Shown in pieces: positions 15,848-24,265 of a stretch of DNA of 64,000 nucleotides (its first letter is position 1; each line of letters opens with the position of its first letter). The translations under genes and the position numbers were made by a program. The notes beneath the pieces were generated by a model, which worked only from the letters and a program-made list of their open reading frames with translations, had not been told where the DNA came from and did not search any database. The DNA comes from Mesorhizobium loti CJ3sym. GTDB lineage: Bacteria; Pseudomonadota; Alphaproteobacteria; Rhizobiales; Rhizobiaceae. The stretch is from NCBI RefSeq assembly GCF_000472785.1, contig NZ_AXAL01000014.1, forward strand, positions 62,001-126,000, read 5' to 3'.

Positions 15848-16662
15848 TGTCGGCAAGTCTTGCCGCTGCCGCGAATGCGGCATCGTCCCCCGACGAGGCG
15901 TCAGCCATCAGCGTCAAGGATATGCGCAAGTGTTTCGGCAATCACGAGGTGCTCAAAGGCATTTCGCTCGAGGCTCACAAGGGCGATGTCATCTCCATCC
16001 TCGGTTCGTCGGGTTCAGGCAAAAGCACGCTGCTGCGTTGCATCAACCTGCTGGAGACCCCGGACTCCGGCGAAGTGCGTGTGGATGGTGAACTCATCAA
16101 GATGAAGCCTGGACGAGACGGCAATCAGGTGCCGGCCGATATCCGTCAGGTGGAGCGAATCCGCGCCAACCTCGCCATGGTTTTCCAAAGCTTCAATCTC
16201 TGGTCGCACATGACGGTGCTTGAGAACCTCGTCGCCGCCCCGACGCATGTGCTGAAGCGTCCCCGGGCGGAGTGCCTGGAGCAGGCCGAGGCATTGCTGA
16301 AGCGCGTGGGGATATGGGAGCGTCGCAACTACTATCCCCCGCATATGTCGGGCGGCCAGCAACAGCGCGCCGCCATAGCGCGCGCTTTGGCGATGAACCC
16401 CAAGGTGATGCTGTTCGACGAGCCGACATCCGCGCTCGATCCGGAACTGGTCGGCGAGGTGCTGCGGGTCATGCGCTCGCTTGCGGAGGAAGGGCGCACC
16501 ATGTTGGTGGTAACGCACGAAATGAGTTTTGCCCGCGACGTATCGAGCAAGGTGATGTTCCTGCACAAGGGCGAGGTGGATTGCCTGGGTGAGCCAAAGG
16601 AGATGTTCGCGCGCGCCCCCACCCAGCAATTCGGACAGTTTATCGCGAATTTCAACAAGTGA
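15847..16662 (+). CDS. Amino-acid ABC transporter ATP-binding protein (HisP/OccP-like)
   Basis: Cytoplasmic ATPase of 271 residues. Walker A GSSGSGKST is near 58, the Q-loop follows at VFQSFNLW near 117, the signature MSGGQQQRAAIARAL is near 166, Walker B VMLFDEPTSALDPE is near 190, and the switch His is in VVTHEMSF near 223. I chose ATG 15847, not the adjacent GTG 15844, because GGAGG then sits 7 bp upstream. Final gene of the operon. Confidence 0.94.
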   Translation: MSASLAAAANAASSPDEASAISVKDMRKCFGNHEVLKGISLEAHKGDVISILGSSGSGKSTLLRCINLLETPDSGEVRVDGELIKMKPGRDGNQVPADIRQVERIRANLAMVFQSFNLWSHMTVLENLVAAPTHVLKRPRAECLEQAEALLKRVGIWERRNYYPPHMSGGQQQRAAIARALAMNPKVMLFDEPTSALDPELVGEVLRVMRSLAEEGRTMLVVTHEMSFARDVSSKVMFLHKGEVDCLGEPKEMFARAPTQQFGQFIANFNK

Positions 16663-16683
16663 CGTGAAGCGTGAAACGCTTCT

Positions 16684-16865
16684 TCAGCTCAACTGGCCGG
16701 ATTGGTGCGCCGCAGTGGTGCTCAGAAAAATCTTCCCGAACTCCTTGAGTTTCGCCCCTCCAACGCCATTCACTTCGGCGAACGCGTCGAGATCGCGCGG
16801 ACAGCGTCTCGGCCATGTCGATCAGCGCGCGGTCGCGGACCATCCCATGCACTGGCACTCCCCGG
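16684..16865 (-). pseudogene. Decayed duplicate of the recQ 3' end (HRDC remnant)
   Basis: The minus strand encodes VRDRALIDMAE and then, after a 1-nt shift, CPRDLDAFAEVNGVGGAKLKEFGKIFLS...HQSGQLS-stop. This matches the last ~55 residues of the intact RecQ at 17780-19615 (SDRTLIDMAERCPRDLDAF... and KLKEFGQVFLS...). The extra base is in the codons after MAE. It has no start and no upstream RecQ domains. The homology continues a few bases past the stop. The same-strand copies flank the SDR gene at 16991. Confidence 0.8.
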
Positions 16866-16990
16866 CAAAACGCATTCCTCCGCGCATTAAGTTCAGTTGA
16901 CCGGCTTCGATTGAACGATAGGCTTGAGACCAAGCCGCCGATTGCCGGATGGGATCGGTTCCCGTCGCATGCGTGCAGAGGCCGCCTGTT

Positions 16991-17761
16991 GTGAGCGTTT
17001 TCGACCGATTTTCCCTGGAGGGACGTGTGGCCTTGATCACCGGCGGCGGACGCGGCCTCGGTTTCGAGATCGCGCGCGCCTTTGCCGAAGCCGGAGCCCA
17101 TGTCGTGGTAACGGGACGCACTGCCGCAACGCTGAACGCCGCCGTTGCCGCCATCACCGGAGATGGCGGCAGTGCGCAGGCTGCGGTCTTCGACGTCGCC
17201 GACATCGGGGCAGGCCGTGCGATGATCGCCGACATCCGCAAGAGCCGTGCCCGGCTCGATATCCTCGTCAACAATGTCGGTGCCCGCGACAGGCGGCCGC
17301 TCGCCGCCTTCAACGACGACGACATCCTCGATCTGATCCGGACGGACCTCTTGTCGGCGATCTCGCTGTCACGCGATGCGGCGGAGATCATGAAGGCCCA
17401 GGGCCATGGCCGGCTGATCGCCGTGACCTCGATCGTCGGTGAGATGGCGCGCCCCGGCGATGCCATCTACCCAGCCGCCAAGCAGGGGCTGACCGGGCTG
17501 ATGCGCAGCATGGCCGTCGAATATGGCGCCCACGGCGTGACCAGCAACGCCATCGCACCGGGAATGTTCGCCACCGAGACCAATGCCGCGATGGCGGCAA
17601 ATCCCGATCTGGTTGCCTTCGCCCGCCAGCGGGTTCCGCTGCAGCGATGGGGGCGGCCGCAGGAGATCGCCGGTGCCGCGCTTTTCCTTGCCAGCGATGC
17701 GGCCTCCTTCGTCAACGGACACGTCCTGACCGTCGATGGCGGCATGTCGATACAGATGTGA
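16991..17761 (+). CDS. SDR-family oxidoreductase, gluconate 5-dehydrogenase-like
   Basis: A 256-residue classical SDR: TGGGRGLG near residue 17, NNVG near 92, catalytic Ser in VTSIVGEMA near 146, YPAAK near 160, and the C-terminal VNGHVLTVDGG typical of the FabG/IdnO branch. GTG 16991 (VSVFDRFSLEGR) is preferred because AGAGG lies upstream and the start matches relatives; ATG 16949 would add 14 residues without a ribosome site. It is bracketed by recQ and a recQ remnant, and is convergent with recQ 18 bp away. Substrate is uncertain: a sugar acid or a beta-hydroxy compound. Confidence 0.88.
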   Translation: MSVFDRFSLEGRVALITGGGRGLGFEIARAFAEAGAHVVVTGRTAATLNAAVAAITGDGGSAQAAVFDVADIGAGRAMIADIRKSRARLDILVNNVGARDRRPLAAFNDDDILDLIRTDLLSAISLSRDAAEIMKAQGHGRLIAVTSIVGEMARPGDAIYPAAKQGLTGLMRSMAVEYGAHGVTSNAIAPGMFATETNAAMAANPDLVAFARQRVPLQRWGRPQEIAGAALFLASDAASFVNGHVLTVDGGMSIQM

Positions 17762-17779
17762 AGATTGCAGGGCCGGCCT

Positions 17780-19615
17780 TCAGGCCAAGCCGCCCGATTG
17801 GTGCGCGGCGATTGCGCTCAGAAAAACCTGGCCGAACTCCTTGAGCTTGGCAGCGCCCACGCCGTTCACTTCAGCGAAGGCATCAAGGTCGCGCGGACAG
17901 CGTTCGGCCATGTCGATCAGCGTGCGATCGGAAAACACCACATAGGCCGGCACCTGGCGCTCCTTCGCCAGACGCAGGCGAAGTGTCTTGAGCGTCGCCA
18001 GCAGCGAAGCATCAACGCCTTCGGCGCCTGAACCCTCGGCCGCGCGCATCTTGCGCATGGCACGGCTGCGCAATTCGACACGATAGCGGAACGCTACCTC
18101 GCCCCGGCCAAGCGCATTGCCCTGCTCGGCGATGGCGAGGCCACCATGGCCACTCGGGTCCGGCTCGAGGAAACCGCCGGCGACCAGCTGCCGGATCAGC
18201 GACATCCAGAAATCCTTCTTCTGCGCCACGCCGCTGCCGAAGCAGGCGAGCCTTTCATGGCCCCTGGCCAGCACCTTTTCGGTTTCATGGCCAATCAGGA
18301 TGTCGATGACGTGCGTGGCGCCGAAGCGTTCGCCGCTCTGGGCGACCGCAGCCAGGATGATGCGCGCCTCGGCGCCGCCATCGGCGCGCGGCACCTGGTC
18401 GAGGCAGTTGTCGCAATTGCCGCAGGGCTGCGCCTCCTCGCCGAAATAGCCGAGCAGCACCTGGCGCCGGCATTGCGCCGTCTCGCAATAACCGATCAAG
18501 GTGTTGAGCCGCTGGTGCGATCGTTTCTTGTGCTCGGCCGATGCGTCCTCGTCGTCGATGAACAACCGCCGCATGCGGATATCGCCGAGACCGAACAGCA
18601 TATGCGCCTCGGCATCGCGGCCATCGCGGCCGGCACGACCGATCTCCTGATAATAGGCCTCCAGGCTGCCCGGCATATCGGTGTGGAAGACATAGGCGAC
18701 ATCAGGCTTGTCGATGCCCATGCCGAAGGCGATAGTCGCCACCATGACGACGCCGGACAGCGTCATGAAGCTGTTCTGGTTCGCCTCACGCGCCTCCTTG
18801 CTCATGCCGGCATGGTAGGCGAGTGCGGTGACGCCGTTCTTCTCGAGGAAGGCCGCCATCTCTTCCGTCTTCTTGCGCGACAGGCAGTAGACGATGCCGC
18901 TGCGGCCTGGATGACGCTCGATAAAGTTGAGCAATTGCCGCTTGCTGTCCTGCTTGGCCGCGATCGCCAGCTTGATGTTGGGCCGGTCGAAACCGAGCAC
19001 CAGCGTTTCGACCCGCTCGGCGAACAGCCGTGCTTCGATGTCGCTGCGCGTGCTCTCATCCGCCGTCGCCGTCACCGCGATGATCGGCACGTTGGGGAAG
19101 ATGTGCCGCAGCCGCGACAAATCCTCATATTCAGGCCGGAAAGCCGGTCCCCATTGCGAGATGCAATGCGCCTCGTCGATGGCGATCAGGCTGACGTCGA
19201 GCCTTGCGAGCGCATCGAGCATGCGCTCGGTCATCAGCCGCTCCGGTGCCAGATAAAGCAGCCGCGTCTGGCCGGAAGCCACACGCCGCCAGGCGGCAAC
19301 ATTGGCCTCGCGGTCGATCGAGGAATTGATCGTATCGGCGGCCACGCCCGCCAGGCGCAAGGCGGCGACCTGATCCTGCATCAGCGCCACCAGCGGCGAC
19401 ACGACGATGGTGAGCCCGCCCAGAACCAGCGCCGGCACCTGGTAGCACAGCGATTTGCCCGCGCCCGTCGGCATCACGGCCAGCACATGGCGCCCGCCGA
19501 GAAGCGCATCCATGACATCGGCCTGGCCGGGACGGAAATCGTCGAAACCGAACACGTCCTTCAGGACGCGCCGCTTGGGATCCTCGGCCCGAATGCTCGC
19601 CGCCTGTGCCGACAT
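17780..19615 (-). CDS. recQ: ATP-dependent DNA helicase RecQ
   Basis: 3'-5' DNA helicase for recombination and fork repair, 611 residues, the usual length. Walker A is in MPTGAGKSLCYQ near 50 and DEAH in IDEAHCISQWG near 145. Helicase motif VI is in YYQEIGRAGRDGRDAE near 330. The zinc-binding RQC region follows, with cysteines in GYCETAQCRRQ and CGNCDNC (about 375-405). A single C-terminal HRDC domain (SDRTLIDMAE...NGVGAAKLKEFG) occupies about 530-600. Complete, with its 3' end partly duplicated about 1.1 kb downstream. Confidence 0.96.
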   Translation of the reverse strand: MSAQAASIRAEDPKRRVLKDVFGFDDFRPGQADVMDALLGGRHVLAVMPTGAGKSLCYQVPALVLGGLTIVVSPLVALMQDQVAALRLAGVAADTINSSIDREANVAAWRRVASGQTRLLYLAPERLMTERMLDALARLDVSLIAIDEAHCISQWGPAFRPEYEDLSRLRHIFPNVPIIAVTATADESTRSDIEARLFAERVETLVLGFDRPNIKLAIAAKQDSKRQLLNFIERHPGRSGIVYCLSRKKTEEMAAFLEKNGVTALAYHAGMSKEAREANQNSFMTLSGVVMVATIAFGMGIDKPDVAYVFHTDMPGSLEAYYQEIGRAGRDGRDAEAHMLFGLGDIRMRRLFIDDEDASAEHKKRSHQRLNTLIGYCETAQCRRQVLLGYFGEEAQPCGNCDNCLDQVPRADGGAEARIILAAVAQSGERFGATHVIDILIGHETEKVLARGHERLACFGSGVAQKKDFWMSLIRQLVAGGFLEPDPSGHGGLAIAEQGNALGRGEVAFRYRVELRSRAMRKMRAAEGSGAEGVDASLLATLKTLRLRLAKERQVPAYVVFSDRTLIDMAERCPRDLDAFAEVNGVGAAKLKEFGQVFLSAIAAHQSGGLA

Positions 19616-19714
19616 CAGGCAGAGACCCGACGGGAAGCGATTTTTCGGAGATTGGAGAGGATGTGGAAACCGATCAAGAGACTCTCCGCGTGACGCCTTG
19701 GAGTAGCGCAGCCG

Positions 19715-20689
19715 TCATCCAACCACAACGCCCCTTTCCAGAAACGCGATGATCCGCTCGTTGACATCATCGGGTTGCGCCATGGCTGCGATGTGGTCGG
19801 CTCCCGCAACGATCGCGCCCTCGATGCCAGGCATCCGCCGCCGTGCCAGCGCCAGCATCGCAGCCGGCCCGTAGAGCTTTTCGCCGTCGCCGATCAGAAG
19901 CAATGTCGGTGCACGGATGGCGCGCAGCTCGCGGCCGCTGAGCACTGCAGGCGAAATGATGCTCAGCTTCGACACCGCACCCATCGTTGCCGCCATCAAC
20001 GCGCCCCAGGTCGCATCACGAGGTGGCCGGATGCCGAGATCGGCCATGCTGGGCGCCCGCGTGCGGCCAGTCATGCGGCGCAACAGCCTGACGACGGGTC
20101 GCTTGATCCGCGCCGACCAGGTCAGCTTCCAGAATTGCGAGGCAAAGGTGCCGACCGGGCTGATCAGCACGACGCGGTCGACCCGTTCCGGTGTCAGCGA
20201 CGCCTGGTTCAGAGCGAGAAAGCCGCCGAAAGAGCAGCCCACGATCGAAGTGCGCTTGATGTTCAGCGCATCGAGGACATCGCCGAGCCACTCGGCATAG
20301 TCGTGGCGGTTCCGCAGCCGCCGCCTCGCCAGGCTCTTGCCCGGCTGGCCGATGACGTCGACCGCATACGTCCTGTAGCGGCGGCTGAGGCCGGCAACGT
20401 TCAGGCGCCAGACCGTGGCGGTGCCGGCAAAGCTGGTTAACAACAAGAGCGGCGGCGCATCCGGTGGGCCACTGGCGATGACATGCGTCGGCCCCAGGCG
20501 GGTCGTCAGGTCAAACTCCTCAAAGGCGACCGGCCAGTCCCGCAGCATGGCATCGTAAGCCGCCATGTAGCGGTCTCTGAGCGCATCACTTTTGAAAGCG
20601 GGCAGCATCCCGGGTGAACGCGTCGCGGTCGCGTTCATCTCGGGTGAACGCGTTGCAGTCGTGTCATGAGAGGAATTGGTGTGGTTCAT
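19715..20689 (-). CDS. Alpha/beta-hydrolase
   Basis: A 324-residue alpha/beta-fold hydrolase. The nucleophile elbow is GCSFGGF near residue 145. The oxyanion region is TSFAGTATVW near 90, the acid lies in the LLIGDGEKLYGP segment near 265, and the His is in GADHIAAMAQ near 300. No signal peptide. The first ~30 residues hold a short duplication (TATRSPEM / TATRSPGM), so the true start could be residue 1, 18 or 28. It lies 98 bp downstream of a methyltransferase gene on the same strand; a shared role is possible but unproven. Substrate unknown. Confidence 0.85.
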   Translation of the reverse strand: MNHTNSSHDTTATRSPEMNATATRSPGMLPAFKSDALRDRYMAAYDAMLRDWPVAFEEFDLTTRLGPTHVIASGPPDAPPLLLLTSFAGTATVWRLNVAGLSRRYRTYAVDVIGQPGKSLARRRLRNRHDYAEWLGDVLDALNIKRTSIVGCSFGGFLALNQASLTPERVDRVVLISPVGTFASQFWKLTWSARIKRPVVRLLRRMTGRTRAPSMADLGIRPPRDATWGALMAATMGAVSKLSIISPAVLSGRELRAIRAPTLLLIGDGEKLYGPAAMLALARRRMPGIEGAIVAGADHIAAMAQPDDVNERIIAFLERGVVVG

Positions 20690-20787
20690 GGACGCCCCGA
20701 TTTTACCGAAGGGGCGACATAACTATGCGAATTTCCGGCGTTCCGACAGTCTTGAAGAAAACGATCTCGGCGCCATATCAGGGATAG

Positions 20788-21648
20788 CTACGCTATCCCC
20801 ACCAGAAACTCCTCGGCATTGTTCGGTGGCCGCAGGCCGTCTGTTCTGCCGGCGAAATAGAGCTCGGCAAGCTCGGCCGATGAAACATGCCGCGTTTGGC
20901 TGAAGCCGGCTTCGCGAGCCAACGCCAGAATCTCCACCGGCGTGAAGAAGCTGATGAAAGGCGTCGCGTTTGCCCGCGTTCCCTTCTCCGCCATCTTGAG
21001 CCCAGGACGCAGTTCGGGATCCGCCAGTTGCAGCGGCAGCAGGAATGTCATGGCGAAGACCGATCCGGGGGCGAGGGCTGCGACCTGACGCAGCGTAGCC
21101 ATGTTCGCGTCCTTGCCGAGATACATGCTGACACCGGTGGAGACGATGATTGCCGGCTTGCCGTCATCGAAACCGGCAGCCACCAATTCCTTCCACCAGG
21201 AACCACCCGCCTCGAAATCAACCGGCACAAAGTGCAGCCAGTCCGGTATGCCGTAGCCGAGCTCGACCAGGCGACGGCGCTTCCAGGCCTGGGTGCCCGG
21301 TCGGTCGATCTCGAAGATCTTGAGGCGCGAGGCGATCTCGGGCTTGCGCTGGGCAAAACTGTCGAGACCGGCGCCGAGAATGACATACTGGCTGACCCCT
21401 TGGCCGACCTGGTCGACGACAAGATCCTCGACGAAGCGAGCGCGGGCAACGATGGAGGCGCGAAAGAACTTCGTCGCGACCGGCTCCATGTCGGGACGGC
21501 CGCGCCAATCTTCCCCCGGCGCCGCGAGATCGAGGCCAACCCTGTCCTCGATGACATGTGGCGGCGGATCGACCTCGACGTGCAGCGCGCGCCACAGGGC
21601 GACGCGCAATGCCGTATCGTCCGGCGCTAGCTTTCCTGGGTTACGCAT
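20788..21648 (-). CDS. Class I SAM-dependent methyltransferase (LCM/TIGR00027-like)
   Basis: A 286-residue protein of the leucine-carboxyl-methyltransferase-like group common in actinobacteria and proteobacteria. The SAM site is QYVILGAGLDSFAQR near 88. IFEIDRPGTQAWKRRRL near 110 is the family-typical post-beta2 motif, and IVSTGVSMYLGKD near 170 follows. The substrate is unknown for most members. It begins 40 bp from the VOC gene upstream on the same strand. Confidence 0.87.
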   Translation of the reverse strand: MRNPGKLAPDDTALRVALWRALHVEVDPPPHVIEDRVGLDLAAPGEDWRGRPDMEPVATKFFRASIVARARFVEDLVVDQVGQGVSQYVILGAGLDSFAQRKPEIASRLKIFEIDRPGTQAWKRRRLVELGYGIPDWLHFVPVDFEAGGSWWKELVAAGFDDGKPAIIVSTGVSMYLGKDANMATLRQVAALAPGSVFAMTFLLPLQLADPELRPGLKMAEKGTRANATPFISFFTPVEILALAREAGFSQTRHVSSAELAELYFAGRTDGLRPPNNAEEFLVGIA

Positions 21649-21687
21649 CTGCTTTCCTTCGCACCCCCAATGCCCGGCTCCTGCTCG

Positions 21688-22032
21688 TCAGCCCTTTGGC
21701 GGTGTTTCCAGATTCCAGAGGCGCCCGTCCGGATCACGCATGGTCATCTCCCTGCTGCCCCAGTGGGTGTCGGAAAATGGCGTGACCACCTCCACGATGG
21801 GATCCGTGGGCACGGCACTCTCATTGGGTACGCGAAAGACAAGACGCGTTGCCGGCTCTTCGGTCTGCGGAACCTCGGCGATGAAGATGTAGGGATTGAC
21901 CCCATTGCGGAGCTGTCCGGAATTGTGGCCGGTGTCGAACTCCAAGGTGTAGCCGAGCGCCTGGAAGAACTTGGCGGCTTTTCCCCAATTGTGCGTCGTC
22001 AGATAGACGGCTTGGATTCCTTCAGTCGTCAT
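21688..22032 (-). CDS. VOC-family (glyoxalase/bleomycin-resistance fold) protein
   Basis: A 114-residue single-module VOC protein. It shows AVYLTTHNWGKAAKFFQALGYTLEF near residues 9-33 and ends with MRDPDGRLWNLETPPKG, where the Glu is the usual metal-site or equivalent position. Function is not inferable. Its start overlaps the 3' end of the ribbon-helix-helix gene by 11 bp, so the two are translated together. Confidence 0.87.
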   Translation of the reverse strand: MTTEGIQAVYLTTHNWGKAAKFFQALGYTLEFDTGHNSGQLRNGVNPYIFIAEVPQTEEPATRLVFRVPNESAVPTDPIVEVVTPFSDTHWGSREMTMRDPDGRLWNLETPPKG

Positions 22033-22210
22033 TTAAGCGCTCCTTCCCCGGTGATTTTCCGGGCTGTTGGTAGGCGTCGAGATAGGCCCGCAGCGCGTCG
22101 GCAACCAAAGCTGACAGCGATTGCTCAGCCTCGATCGCATGATGTTTCACCCGCCGGATCAGGCCGATGGGCAGATAGACGTTGAACTGCTTGACCTCTT
22201 CATCGCTCAT
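22022..22210 (-). CDS. Small ribbon-helix-helix DNA-binding protein
   Basis: A 62-residue CopG/Arc-type protein: strand KQFNVYLPIGLIRRVKHHA, then a helix pair SLSALVADALRAYLDAYQQ. Such proteins bind DNA as dimers and often repress their own operon. Three CTAG-centred octamers lie immediately upstream of its start. It is co-transcribed with the VOC gene; it could instead be an antitoxin without a toxin, but the downstream partner is a VOC protein and not a known toxin family. Confidence 0.8.
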   Translation of the reverse strand: MSDEEVKQFNVYLPIGLIRRVKHHAIEAEQSLSALVADALRAYLDAYQQPGKSPGKERLNDD

Positions 22211-22212
22211 TT

Positions 22213-22236
22213 GGCTAGTATGCTAGCAACCTAGCT
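22213..22236. promoter_or_regulatory. Three tandem CTAG octamers, putative RHH operator
   Basis: GGCTAGTA, TGCTAGCA and ACCTAGCT follow each other with CTAG at 22215, 22223 and 22231, so the spacing is exactly 8 bp. The block ends 2 bp from the start codon of the ribbon-helix-helix gene. Confidence 0.5.
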
Positions 22237-22405
22237 GTGAGTCAATCGGGGTGGGACCAATGCCTCGACGGCCACTCTGTCGCTTGCCGCCAGAAGCCTC
22301 CACGGAAACGCTCGGCGAGCAGCTTCCCCAGCGACACCTGCACCCCCGCTGGATTCCTTCACGCGCTAGGATGTAAGCTTCGCCAGACGAGCCAGGGAGG
22401 GCACG

Positions 22406-23827
22406 ATGCTGCAGGTGAGACAGGACGTCCTTGGCGAACTGTTCCGTTTGCAACGCGCGGCCTTCGACAAGCAGCCCTTTCCAGACCTGAGCGTGCGGAA
22501 AGACCGCCTGAAGCGCCTGCTGGATCTGACCGAGCGGCATGAGGCGGAGATCTGCGCCGCCATCAACAGCGACTTTGGCGGCCGCTCGAAACACGAGACG
22601 CGCCTTGCCGAACTGTTTGTCGTGCGCGCCGGCATCCGCCACACACTGTCCCACTTGAAGGGCTGGATGCGGGAGCGTCGCGTCGCCACCACCTTGCCGT
22701 TCCTGCCTGGCAAAAACCGCCTCGTACCGCAGCCGCTCGGTGTGGTCGGCATCGTCTCGCCGTGGAATTACCCCTTTCAGCTCGCCGTCGCGCCTGTCAC
22801 GGCCGCGCTTGCCGCCGGCAACCGTGTGCTGGTCAAGCCGTCCGAACTGACACCGGCTTTCTCGGAGCTGCTGGCAAAACTTGCCGGCGAGCATTTTGCC
22901 GCTGACGAGTTGAGCGTCATCACCGGCGATGCCGAAATGGGCAAAGCCTTCGTCTCAATGCCGTTCGATCATCTGCTGTTCACCGGCTCGACCGCGGTCG
23001 GCCGCCAGGTCGCGATCGCCGCCGCCGCCAACCTGACGCCGATCACGCTGGAACTCGGAGGCAAGTCGCCGGCAATCTTCGATCCCTCGTGTGACCTCGA
23101 TGCGGCCGCGGCCAGCATTGCCTATGGCAAGCTGCTCAATGCCGGGCAGACCTGCATCGCGCCGGATTATCTTCTGGTACCGAAGGGACAGGCCGGTACC
23201 GTCGCCGCCAAGCTCGCAACCGCGGTGGCGCGGCTCTATCCCACTTTGCGCGACAATCCCGACTATACAGCCATCATCAGCGACCGGCACTTTCAGCGCC
23301 TGCGAGCCATGATCGCGGAAGCCCGCGACGCCGGTGCCGAAGTCACCGAAATCAACCCGGCCGGCGAAGAATTCGGCGCCACGAGCCGGAAGCTTCTGCC
23401 GACCCTGGTCAGCAATGCCGGCCCGGACCTGCGGCTGATGCGCGAGGAGATTTTCGGACCGGTGCTGCCGATCGTCGAATACACCACCGTCGATGACGCC
23501 ATCGACCATGTGAACCGGGCCGACCGGCCGCTGGCGCTCTACTGGTTTGGCAACGACCGTGGCAACCGGCAACGCATCCTGCACGAGACCGTCGCCGGTG
23601 GCGTCACCATCAACGATTGCATGCTGCATCTGGTGCAGGAAAACCAGCCCTTCGGCGGTGTCGGCGCCAGCGGCATGGGCGCCTATCATGGCGAATGGGG
23701 GTTCCGTACCTTCAGCAAGGAGAAGCCGGTTTTCCTGCAGTCACGCCTGAGCGCGGGAGCCATGCTGCGCCCACCTTACGGCAAGACGTTCGAGCGGCTT
23801 TTCGCCCTGCTCAGGCACATCACCTGA
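22406..23827 (+). CDS. calB: Coniferyl aldehyde dehydrogenase
   Basis: NAD(P)-dependent aldehyde dehydrogenase, 473 residues, of the coniferyl aldehyde branch, oxidising coniferyl (or other bulky) aldehydes to acids. It shows SPWNYPFQLAVAPVTAALAAGNRVLVKPSE (about 120-150; given as a region), FTGSTAVGR near 194, catalytic Glu in ELGGKSP near 217 and catalytic Cys in NAGQTCIAPDY near 250. The N-terminal PDLSVRKDRLKRLLDL and the C-terminal NQPFGGVGASGMGAYHGEWGFRTFS fit this subgroup. GGGAGG precedes the start. It is divergent from the RHH/VOC pair. Confidence 0.9.
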   Translation: MLQVRQDVLGELFRLQRAAFDKQPFPDLSVRKDRLKRLLDLTERHEAEICAAINSDFGGRSKHETRLAELFVVRAGIRHTLSHLKGWMRERRVATTLPFLPGKNRLVPQPLGVVGIVSPWNYPFQLAVAPVTAALAAGNRVLVKPSELTPAFSELLAKLAGEHFAADELSVITGDAEMGKAFVSMPFDHLLFTGSTAVGRQVAIAAAANLTPITLELGGKSPAIFDPSCDLDAAAASIAYGKLLNAGQTCIAPDYLLVPKGQAGTVAAKLATAVARLYPTLRDNPDYTAIISDRHFQRLRAMIAEARDAGAEVTEINPAGEEFGATSRKLLPTLVSNAGPDLRLMREEIFGPVLPIVEYTTVDDAIDHVNRADRPLALYWFGNDRGNRQRILHETVAGGVTINDCMLHLVQENQPFGGVGASGMGAYHGEWGFRTFSKEKPVFLQSRLSAGAMLRPPYGKTFERLFALLRHIT

Positions 23828-23880
23828 CCAGCGTCGCCGCTTCAATACCGGGATGATGGGCCGGCGGCGGCGATCCGCCT

Positions 23881-24213
23881 TCAGGCGAGAAAATCAGCCC
23901 TGTGCGGCGTGAAACTGTCGACCAGCCGCCCCGCTTCCAGCGCCTTGACACCGTGCACCAGACCGGATGGCACGATGAAGCTGCCGCCGGTCCCAAGGAT
24001 TTCGGTTTGGCCATTTATCGTCACCTCGAAACGGCCTTCGGCGACATAGCTTGACTGGACATGCGGATGCGAATGCAGGGCGCCGACACCGCCCTTGTCG
24101 AAGCCGAACTCGACCAGCATCAGCTCATCGGTGGAGAGGAGAACGCGGCGGCGGTTGCCGTCTGGCGTCGACGTCCAGTCGCTCTCGCCGGCATGGGCGA
24201 AGATCTTTGTCAT
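23881..24213 (-). CDS. kdgF: KdgF-like cupin protein
   Basis: A 110-residue single cupin. Metal ligands are in GALHSHPHVQSSYVAEGRFEV (His, His and Glu-like positions near 49-65) and in SGLVHGVKALEAG near 90. KdgF converts 4,5-unsaturated monouronates to linear ketouronates, and this gene lies next to uxaC and uxuB, which supports that reading. I chose ATG 24213 because GAGGAG sits 6 bp upstream; ATG 24219 abuts it. The identification rests on context plus cupin pattern, so it is moderate. Confidence 0.7.
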   Translation of the reverse strand: MTKIFAHAGESDWTSTPDGNRRRVLLSTDELMLVEFGFDKGGVGALHSHPHVQSSYVAEGRFEVTINGQTEILGTGGSFIVPSGLVHGVKALEAGRLVDSFTPHRADFLA

Positions 24214-24265
24214 CGTCATCTCCTCATCGTCGACGGCTGGCCAACGGTAATCGCATCGGCATGCA

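Noticed and set aside
16652..17101. 149-codon minus-strand frame covering the recQ remnant
   Set aside because: Reads the remnant in a wrong frame and the SDR gene in antisense; the RecQ similarity lies in other frames.
20693..20716. CGCCCC...GGGGCG hairpin upstream of the alpha/beta-hydrolase
   Set aside because: Only a 6-bp stem with a 12-nt loop and no T-run; too weak to call a terminator or operator.
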